From positions 1 through 34,590 of the forward strand of contig JAKEFJ010000105.1 of the NCBI GenBank assembly GCA_022616665.1: a DNA stretch of 34,590 nt, given 5' to 3'. Position 1 is the first letter of the stretch. Every line of letters starts with the position of its first letter. The notes under the pieces were generated by a model. It was not told the origin of the DNA and searched no databases. It worked only from the letters and a program-made list of their open reading frames with translations. Below, in pieces: positions 27,993-34,590 of this stretch. Both the position numbers and the translations under genes were made by a program. The stretch comes from Acidobacteriota bacterium (GTDB taxonomy: Bacteria > Acidobacteriota > Polarisedimenticolia > Gp22-AA2 > AA152).

Positions 27993-30398
27993 TTGCCCGC
28001 CGCGATTTCCCCGACTCTCACAGTTACCTTCGGAAGCGCCCTGGCGTTTGGGGCTGGCATCGGCGCGGCCCACTTCGTCCCTTTGCCCGCCGCCGGTTGC
28101 GCTGCGCTGTTTCTCCTCGGGGGAGCAGCGTTTTTGTTCATGAAAGCCCGGGGAGGACCCGGCTCATCGTTGCAGGCCCGGGCGATGTCAGCGGGGCTAG
28201 TTCTGGCCTGGGCCTGCGCCGGCGCCTGGTGCGCAACTCATCGCCATAGGCAATTTCTCGACACGCCTCTGCTCAAGTCCTTCACCCTCCTAAGCCTGGA
28301 TCCTCCCGCCACGATGATCGTGAGAGGCTGGGTCGCCGACGATCCAGTCCGTCGAGGCGAGCGAGTCCGATTCCTGCTCCGTGTGGAAGAGGGGAATCGT
28401 CACGGAAGCTGGTATCCCAGCGACGGGATGGTGCGAGTGTCGCTGCGCGATCCCGAGGAAAGATTTCGGGCACGCTACGGGGATCGGTTTGAAATGCCAC
28501 TGAGGCTTCGCCTCGCCAGGAACTTCAAGAATCCCGGAGCCTTTGATTACCGGCTTGCGCTCGAGGCGGATGGGGTCCATCTCTTGGGCAGCCTGAAGAG
28601 CTGGAGACTGGCCACGCGACTTCGGGGATCGGGCGGCTTCCAGGCCCTGGTCCTTGCGCATCGGCTGCGAATGCGACTGCTCCTCCGCCTGGCGAATGCC
28701 TTCCCGGGGAAGGAAGGCGAAGAACCCCGTCGCTTCCTGGGTGCGATTCTCCTTGGGGCAAGAGACGGAGGAGAGGAAAGGCTGGACTCTCTCATGCGCA
28801 GGACCGGCGTCTATCACATTCTCTCGATCTCGGGACTTCATTTCGCCCTGCTCATGGCGCTGGTGAGTCGCATGGCCCGTCGACTGCCCGCGGGAGGGGG
28901 GCTGGAGGGTGGGCTGCTGCTCCTCGTCGGAGGCCTCTATCTCCTGCTTTCAGGAGGGGAGGACCCCATACTTCGCAGTGCCCTTGCGGCAACATCGCAG
29001 GCCGCCGGCAGATGGGTAGGGCGCCGAGTCAGCGCGTGGAACGCGCAGGCTCTCGCGGGACTAGCGCTGCTGGCGCTCAGCCCGCTGCACCTTTTCCAGC
29101 CCGGATTTCAACTTTCCTTTCTGGCGACCCTGGGGATTCTGGCAGGGAGAATTCCCTGGTTGCCGAGACTTCGAGCGATTCCGCTGGTCGGCCAGCCGCT
29201 GGCCATTTCCCTGGGCGCCTGGATCGCCTCCACGCCGGTGATGGCTTGCACATTCCTTCAGGTTTCTCCAGTGGCCCTCGTCATGAACCTCCTGGCCGGG
29301 CCATTTCTGACGCTCTCCCTTGCCGGCGGGGTTCTCCTGATCGCCTGCCCGTACGAGCCGCTCGGGGCGCTATTCATGGGATGCCTGGATCTTTTCGGGC
29401 GCGCGTGCGCCCTGGCCCTTGAGTTTCCTGCTGCGTTTCTCCATGTCGCTCCTCCATCGTTCGCCCTGTTGGGAGGGTTTGTGGCGCTGGTCTCGGGAAG
29501 GCTGTTTTTGGGGAAGGCAGCCAAGGAGAAAGAGCGCCACATCCTTAGTGTGGCCATCGTCGCGAGCCTCGTGCTTTTCGGCTTCGCCCCTGCAAGGTGG
29601 CTGCCCGAAGGCGCCCTGACCCTCACCGCCCTGGACGTAGGTCAGGGGGATGCGCTGGTGCTGGGTCTTGCGGGCGGCCACTGGGTGCTGGTGGATGGGG
29701 GTGGGTTTGCGTCGAGCGAGTTCGACGTCGGAGAGCGGGTCGTGCTTCCGGCCCTCCTGACGCTGGGAGTTAACCGGCTCGAGCTTGCCGTCCTCACACA
29801 CGGTCATCAGGATCATGGGGGAGGGCTCCGAGCGATCTTCGAAGCGCTCCCTCCGGCGGAGATCTGGCTGGGGAGAAGCCCGTCCCGATCGCCCCTGATC
29901 CGGCGGATTTCCGATCTCGCCGCCCAGGAGGATATACCGCTACGGCACCCAACTCGTGGGAGCGTCAAGTGCTTTGGAGAGACCTGCCTGGAAGTGATTC
30001 ACCCTCCCGCAGGTTATCGTGTGGAGCAACCTGTCGCTAATGATGACTCGCTGGTGCTGCGCATCACCTACCGTCGAAGCAGTCTCCTTCTCACAGGCGA
30101 CGTGGAATCGGAGGGAGAATCGCTGATGCTGCGCTCAAGCCTTCCTCTCTCCGCTCAGGTGCTCAAGGTGGCGCATCATGGGAGCGCTTCCTCCACCTCC
30201 GAGCGCCTCCTGGCCGCCGTAGGGCCCAGTCTGGCGATCGTCTCGGTGGGAGAAGGCAATCCCTGGGGGCATCCCGCACATAGAGTTTTGGAGCGGCTGC
30301 GACTGAGCGGGGTGCAGGTCCTGCGCACCGATCTCGACGGCGCGGTACAGGTGTCGAGTGACGGCGCTCAGTGGCGATGGCGCCCTCTGATTCCCTAG
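27993..30398 (+). CDS. comEC: DNA internalisation-related competence protein ComEC/Rec2
   Basis: Competence domain RRTGVYHILSISGLHFALLMAL; metallo-beta-lactamase-like domain ALDVGQGDALVLGLAGGHWVLVDGGG...LTHGHQDHGGGL...VLKVAHHGSASS; TTG start uncertain. Confidence 0.93.
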   Translation: MPAAISPTLTVTFGSALAFGAGIGAAHFVPLPAAGCAALFLLGGAAFLFMKARGGPGSSLQARAMSAGLVLAWACAGAWCATHRHRQFLDTPLLKSFTLLSLDPPATMIVRGWVADDPVRRGERVRFLLRVEEGNRHGSWYPSDGMVRVSLRDPEERFRARYGDRFEMPLRLRLARNFKNPGAFDYRLALEADGVHLLGSLKSWRLATRLRGSGGFQALVLAHRLRMRLLLRLANAFPGKEGEEPRRFLGAILLGARDGGEERLDSLMRRTGVYHILSISGLHFALLMALVSRMARRLPAGGGLEGGLLLLVGGLYLLLSGGEDPILRSALAATSQAAGRWVGRRVSAWNAQALAGLALLALSPLHLFQPGFQLSFLATLGILAGRIPWLPRLRAIPLVGQPLAISLGAWIASTPVMACTFLQVSPVALVMNLLAGPFLTLSLAGGVLLIACPYEPLGALFMGCLDLFGRACALALEFPAAFLHVAPPSFALLGGFVALVSGRLFLGKAAKEKERHILSVAIVASLVLFGFAPARWLPEGALTLTALDVGQGDALVLGLAGGHWVLVDGGGFASSEFDVGERVVLPALLTLGVNRLELAVLTHGHQDHGGGLRAIFEALPPAEIWLGRSPSRSPLIRRISDLAAQEDIPLRHPTRGSVKCFGETCLEVIHPPAGYRVEQPVANDDSLVLRITYRRSSLLLTGDVESEGESLMLRSSLPLSAQVLKVAHHGSASSTSERLLAAVGPSLAIVSVGEGNPWGHPAHRVLERLRLSGVQVLRTDLDGAVQVSSDGAQWRWRPLIP

Positions 30399-30403
30399 CC
30401 GGA

Positions 30404-31339
30404 TCAAGATAGCAGTTCGATGGGAACCGGCATGAAACTGAGCAGGAATATCACCAGCGCCAGAATGGCCAGCGTCCTTCTTCCCGGGGAGAGAGGCTCG
30501 GATTCGTCCACCAGGGGCGGGTGACGCTCACCAAGAAAAAGCAGCGCCACCGCCCACACCAGCCAGGCTCGGTGCAACGCTCCGAGCAGAATGACGCCTA
30601 CGAGGGTAGCGCGAGAGAGCCTTGCATGGAATCTCTTGGAAATGGCGTAGCAAATGTGGCCACCGTCGAGCTGGCCGGCTGGGAGCAGGTTCAGGGAAGT
30701 GGCGAGCATTCCCACCCATGCGGCCGACAGATAGGGGCTCAGGTTCAAAACCGCCCCCTCGGGGACGTGTGGAAAAAACCACCGGAGAATTCCGAGGAAT
30801 AGAAGCGGGAATCCCAGGAGGAACTCAGTGTCCCCGGCCTCGGATGGTAATACGATGCGGGAACGGCTCATTCCGTAAAGGATGAACGGGAGCGCCACCA
30901 CGAAGCCAGCCAACGGTCCGGCGATTCCCACGTCGAAGAGGGCCTTGCGGCTTGGAATCGAGCCGCGGATGCGAATGAACGCACCGAAAGTACCGAGGAT
31001 GGGAAGACCCGGCAGGAAATACGGGAGGCTCACCGGAATTTGATAGAACCGGCAGACGAAATAGTGCCCCAGCTCGTGGGCCAAAAGGATCGTGAGGACG
31101 CTCAACGCATAGGGGATGCCCGGCAGCCACCGGGCGGGATGCAGCGCGATGTCCAGCCATTGATCCGACGGGGGAGAGTCATCCACATGAAACAGGCTTC
31201 CAGCCACGATCGTGGTACCCAGGGTGGCCAGGAAGAGGATCAGATGCAGCGGCAGGCGGTGGGTCGTCGGCCGGACACGGCCAGCGGGAGAAGGCGGCAA
31301 TGGGAACTGCTCATCCCCGGCAGAATCAGCGGGGTTCAT
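30404..31339 (-). CDS. Site-2-protease-family (M50) membrane metalloprotease
   Basis: ILLAHELGHYFVCRFYQIPVSLPYFLPGLPILGTFGAFIRIRGSIPSRKALFDVGIAGPLAGF; NLLPAGQLDGGH. Confidence 0.92.
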   Translation of the reverse strand: MNPADSAGDEQFPLPPSPAGRVRPTTHRLPLHLILFLATLGTTIVAGSLFHVDDSPPSDQWLDIALHPARWLPGIPYALSVLTILLAHELGHYFVCRFYQIPVSLPYFLPGLPILGTFGAFIRIRGSIPSRKALFDVGIAGPLAGFVVALPFILYGMSRSRIVLPSEAGDTEFLLGFPLLFLGILRWFFPHVPEGAVLNLSPYLSAAWVGMLATSLNLLPAGQLDGGHICYAISKRFHARLSRATLVGVILLGALHRAWLVWAVALLFLGERHPPLVDESEPLSPGRRTLAILALVIFLLSFMPVPIELLS

Positions 31340-31417
31340 TGTGTGGCTCTAGGCACAAATCATCCCGGATTAGATAGTTGCGAGGTTCAGAAGGTCGAGA
31401 GAAAGTGCTCCCTACGA

Positions 31418-31426
31418 TGCTATAAT
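31418..31426 (+). promoter_or_regulatory. Orphan perfect extended -10 (TGC-TATAAT)
   Basis: tgctataat at 31418-31426; no annotated plus-strand gene until 31921; no good -35 at 16-18 nt. Confidence 0.4.
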
Positions 31427-31532
31427 TTCGCTTTGGTGTGGATGCGGCTTTGCCAAGTGTCGCTGGAAGCCGGCCGGTGTGCGGAAATCCGGGGCGCAAA
31501 ACTGGGCGGAGCCGCTGCTCGAAGGCTCGAGG

Positions 31533-31802
31533 TTACTTGAGATTCCTCAAGTTCTTGCCGGGTTTGAATCGAATCGTCTTGCCCGGGGGGATGCGCACCT
31601 CGTAGCCCGTACGGGGGTTTCTGCCGATTCCCTTTTTGCGGGGTTTGACCTGAAAGACGCCGAATCCCCGCAACTCGATTCGCTCCCCGCGTTTCATGGA
31701 TTCCTTCATGGCATCGAGAACGGCCTCCACAGCGGTGACCGCCTTGATTCGGGTGATGTCAGCCGCCTTGGCGACGTTGTTGATAATGTCGGTCTTGATC
31801 AT
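31533..31802 (-). CDS. HU/IHF-family DNA-binding protein
   Basis: MIKTDIINNVAKAADITRIKAVTAVEAVLDAMKESMKRGERIELRGFGVFQVKPRKKGIGRNPRTGYEVRIPPGKTIRFKPGKNL; alternative start 31811. Confidence 0.95.
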   Translation of the reverse strand: MIKTDIINNVAKAADITRIKAVTAVEAVLDAMKESMKRGERIELRGFGVFQVKPRKKGIGRNPRTGYEVRIPPGKTIRFKPGKNLRNLK

Positions 31803-31852
31803 CCCCCGCACCTCCCCTTCGGAATCGCGGCGAGCCGCGTTAAGTTGTTGCT

Positions 31853-31881
31853 ATGTTAGGTAATACCGAAATCCCTGTCAA
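31853..31881 (-). promoter_or_regulatory. Promoter for the HU gene, TTGACA-N17-TAACAT (minus strand)
   Basis: Plus-strand tgtcaa 31876-31881 and atgtta 31853-31858, 17-nt spacer. Confidence 0.7.
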
Positions 31882-31920
31882 GCAACGCAATGGGTTCGGG
31901 AGCTTCCGCTAAGCCTTGGA

Positions 31921-33294
31921 GTGACTTTCGTGAGGACCCGCAGCGAATCGGACCTGGAACGTCCGTCCTTGGCGGCCGAAGCGGAGCCTCGTGTGGCCAT
32001 CGTCGGCGCCCCGAATGTGGGAAAGTCGCGTCTTTTCAACCGTCTCACGGGAAGCCGCTCCATTGTGCACGACCGGCCCGGCGTGACCACGGATCGCATT
32101 GAGGGGTTTTGCGAGTGGGGAGGGCGTCGTTATCGAATCCTCGATACGGGAGGATTGGTCCCGGGAGATCCGGACGAATTGACCCGCGCCGTTCAAAAAC
32201 AAGTGCTCAGGGGGATCGAGCAAGCGCAGCTCCTCCTGTTCGTGGTGGATGGCAGATTGGGAATGACCTCACTGGACCAGGCTTTGGCCCCCATCCTGCG
32301 GCGCTCAGGAGCAAAAACAATCCTGGTTGTGAACAAGGTGGATGTGGAAAGGCAGGAGGGAAATCTCTCTGATTTCTTTGCTTTGGGATTCCCGGAGCCG
32401 GTTCCGGTCTCGGCGGAGGAAGGGAGAGGCATCCGATTCCTTCTGGATCGGATTGGCTCGCTGCTCCCGGTGGAAACCGCCGACCTCAAACCCGGACCTC
32501 AGAAGGAAGAGACTCGCATCCGACTTGCCATCGTGGGAAGACCCAACGTCGGAAAATCGACTCTGTTCAACAGGATATGCGGCGAGGATCGCTCCGTGGT
32601 CAGCCGCGTTCCGGGGACCACTCGCGATCCGGTGAAGACTGAATTCACCCACGGGAGCCGGCGGTACCAGATCATCGACACGGCCGGCCTGCGTCGAAAG
32701 GCACGCTCCGAAGGGGAAGCCGTCGAAATGCAGGGAGTGGCGCGGGCCCTGGCGGCGATTAAGGATGCCGACATGGTCCTGGCAGTATTGGATGCTGCGG
32801 AGCCGGCCACCCACCAGGATCTGGCCCTGATCGGCGTCTGTCTGCGGACCCGGCGACCTCTACTGGTCGTTCTGAACAAGATAGACAAGCTCGGCACCCC
32901 GAACCCCGACGAGGCGATCCGGAGAACCAGGGATCGGCTTCACTTTTCAGCCGATCTGCCGATGGTCGCCGTGTCTGCCCTGGAGGGGGTCGGTGTGAAA
33001 AGTGCGCTCGCCCTGCTGGATCGGCTTGCCGAGGAGTGCTCGCGAAAGATCCCGACGCCTGCGCTCAACTCCGCCCTGGAGGAGGCGGTTGGCCGTCGAA
33101 CTCCCTCGGCGCTCGATCGAATCCCTCGACTCTACTACATTACTCAGACTGGGACGTTTCCGCCCTCGTTCGTGGTATTCACGAACGGCGCCCGGATCGA
33201 CACCCCCTATCGCCGCTACCTCGCCAGGCAGATCAAGGAGACCCTTGGTTTCCAGCTTGCTCCCGTAGCCCTCAGGTTTCGCCAGCGCACGTAG
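31921..33294 (+). CDS. der: Ribosome biogenesis GTPase Der (EngA)
   Basis: Tandem GTPase domains: VAIVGAPNVGKSRLFNRLTG...DTGG...NKVD and LAIVGRPNVGKSTLFNRICG...DTAGLRRKAR...NKID; KH-like C-terminus; GTG start. Confidence 0.96.
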   Translation: MTFVRTRSESDLERPSLAAEAEPRVAIVGAPNVGKSRLFNRLTGSRSIVHDRPGVTTDRIEGFCEWGGRRYRILDTGGLVPGDPDELTRAVQKQVLRGIEQAQLLLFVVDGRLGMTSLDQALAPILRRSGAKTILVVNKVDVERQEGNLSDFFALGFPEPVPVSAEEGRGIRFLLDRIGSLLPVETADLKPGPQKEETRIRLAIVGRPNVGKSTLFNRICGEDRSVVSRVPGTTRDPVKTEFTHGSRRYQIIDTAGLRRKARSEGEAVEMQGVARALAAIKDADMVLAVLDAAEPATHQDLALIGVCLRTRRPLLVVLNKIDKLGTPNPDEAIRRTRDRLHFSADLPMVAVSALEGVGVKSALALLDRLAEECSRKIPTPALNSALEEAVGRRTPSALDRIPRLYYITQTGTFPPSFVVFTNGARIDTPYRRYLARQIKETLGFQLAPVALRFRQRT

Positions 33295-33330
33295 TAGGTC
33301 GCAGCAGCTAAAGGCAGAGAATTCAATACA

Positions 33331-33360
33331 TTGACCCCTGGAGCGAGCGCGTGATATCGT
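33331..33360 (+). promoter_or_regulatory. Putative mglA promoter TTGACC-N18-TATCGT (TGA extended -10)
   Basis: ttgacc 33331-33336; tga 33352-33354; tatcgt 33355-33360. Confidence 0.5.
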
Positions 33361-33435
33361 GCGCGCGCCGGTGCAGGTTGCGTCCGGGTCCACCGGCTCT
33401 TATGTTTATGGGGTTAAGGACGTTCGGGAGTCTGC

Positions 33436-34590
33436 ATGGTCCTGTTCAATTACACCACCAAAGAGCTCACCGCGAAGATCGTGTACTACGGCCCGGGGCT
33501 TTGCGGAAAGACAACGAATCTCCAATTCATCTACGACGGCCTTCCTTCTCACGTGAAAAAGGGAAAGATGCTCTCCCTGGCGACAAAAACCGACCGTACC
33601 CTCTTCTTCGATTTTCTTCCCATCGAGCTGGGCCGCATTCGGGGCATGCGCACTCGAGTCCAACTCTACACGGTGCCGGGGCAGGTTTTCTACAATTCCA
33701 CTCGAAAGCTCGTGCTCAAGGGGGCGGATGGGCTCGTGTTCGTCGCCGACTCGCAGCAGAAGATGATGGAATCCAACATCGAGAGCTACAAGAATCTGGA
33801 AGAGAACCTCCTGGAGATCGGATTGAAGCTGGACGAGATGCCGCTGGTCATGCAGTTCAACAAACGCGACCTGCCCAACCTCGCCTCGGTGGAGGAGATG
33901 AACACCCTGATCAACCGGCACAACGCTCCTTTTTACGAGGCGGTTGCGACCACCGGCATTGGTGTTGAAGATACCCTGAAGGCGATCACCAAGCTGGTTC
34001 TCAATCACCTGGCTGTTAAGTACCACCTGGGAGCTTCTGGACCAGAAAAAGCTGAGAAGGAGGACGCGTTCGCGGCCAAGCCGATCGTTTCCCCGGTACA
34101 GCGAGCCTCCGAAGTCCCCGCATATGCATCGGATAATCCAGTCGAGGAGGAAGGTGCCCTCGCCGCGGGTTCGGGCGTGGCGTTCGGCGGATTGGGTGCC
34201 GAGGAGAAAGCGGGTAGCTTCAGAGAACTTCCCGCATCATTCAAGGGTGGAATTGAGGTCAACCCGAGGAAGGAGGATTTGGAGATTCTCGATCTCGAAG
34301 ATGAATTGGGAATGGACCCTGCTCCCAGCCCACTGTCGCCTGGAGTCACCTCAACGAGTGCGCCTTCCGACGACCTGAGTACGCTGTTGGAGGAGATTCC
34401 CGAGGACAGTCCGGAGGAGGTCCTGGAAGTGCTGGAAGAAATACCACTGGAACACACGCCGGTTATCCTCCCGTCGAAATCTGTGCCACCCACGGGAATC
34501 AGCCCTAAGCGTCCCGCCTCCCTCGCCCCAGCCAACCCTGCCACGGAAATTCGCCGGCCGGCAGCCGCTTCGCCGATGACCACGGACCAG
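33436..34590 (+). CDS. mglA: MglA-family small GTPase with long acidic C-terminal extension (3' truncated by window edge)
   Basis: ATG 33436, 385 codons open to the window end, so absent from the ORF track. MVLFNYTTKELTAKIVYYGPGLCGKTTNLQFIYDGLP; LYTVPGQVFYNSTRKLVLKGADGLVFVADSQ; MQFNKRDLPN; then an acidic, low-complexity tail. Confidence 0.9.
   Translation, partial: MVLFNYTTKELTAKIVYYGPGLCGKTTNLQFIYDGLPSHVKKGKMLSLATKTDRTLFFDFLPIELGRIRGMRTRVQLYTVPGQVFYNSTRKLVLKGADGLVFVADSQQKMMESNIESYKNLEENLLEIGLKLDEMPLVMQFNKRDLPNLASVEEMNTLINRHNAPFYEAVATTGIGVEDTLKAITKLVLNHLAVKYHLGASGPEKAEKEDAFAAKPIVSPVQRASEVPAYASDNPVEEEGALAAGSGVAFGGLGAEEKAGSFRELPASFKGGIEVNPRKEDLEILDLEDELGMDPAPSPLSPGVTSTSAPSDDLSTLLEEIPEDSPEEVLEVLEEIPLEHTPVILPSKSVPPTGISPKRPASLAPANPATEIRRPAAASPMTTDQ

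Noticed and set aside
31535-31552. ACTTGAG-ATTC-CTCAAGT inverted repeat resembling HAIR half-sites
   Set aside because: Spacing is wrong for HAIR and it encodes the last codons of HU (NLRNLK-stop); at most a weak terminator stem without a clear U-tract.
1-34590. Defence systems, toxin-antitoxin pairs, retrons, prophage or CRISPR arrays
   Set aside because: No spaced direct repeats, reverse transcriptase, integrase/transposase, Cas or TA-like genes among the supported ORFs.

Overview
The window is a GC-rich bacterial chromosomal segment with almost entirely housekeeping content. Gene content (HspR-type chaperone operon, mglA, DUF4388 protein, comEC) suggests an Acidobacteriota- or delta-proteobacterium-like genome; this taxonomic guess is an inference only. 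In order it holds: a truncated TM/TPR/zinc-ribbon gene; a DUF4388 protein with a GspG-like tail; a dnaK-hsp20-dnaJ-hspR-sigma operon; a DnaC-like ATPase; a thiolase/HBD/crotonase cluster; lptC/A-lptB-rpoN-hpf; two acyl-CoA dehydrogenases with a split B12-dependent acyl-CoA mutase; a response regulator; valS; nadC-birA-coaX; an uncharacterised ORF; comEC; an M50 protease and HU on the minus strand; der; and an mglA homologue running off the right edge. I found no rRNA, tRNA, CRISPR array, mobile element or recognisable defence system, and no convincing wholly new system. The best leads are: (1) a HAIR-like inverted repeat superimposed on a perfect TTGACA-N17-TATAAT promoter before dnaK; (2) active-site residues in the 'methylmalonyl-CoA mutase' that match isobutyryl-CoA mutase (F90/A117/Q208); (3) unusual domain fusions (DUF4388+GspG-like, LptC+LptA, MglA+long acidic tail); (4) palindromes at promoters and an orphan extended -10 in an otherwise empty intergenic region. 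Two edge genes are missing or shortened in the supplied ORF track: the mglA homologue has no stop in the window, and the first gene is open to base 2.
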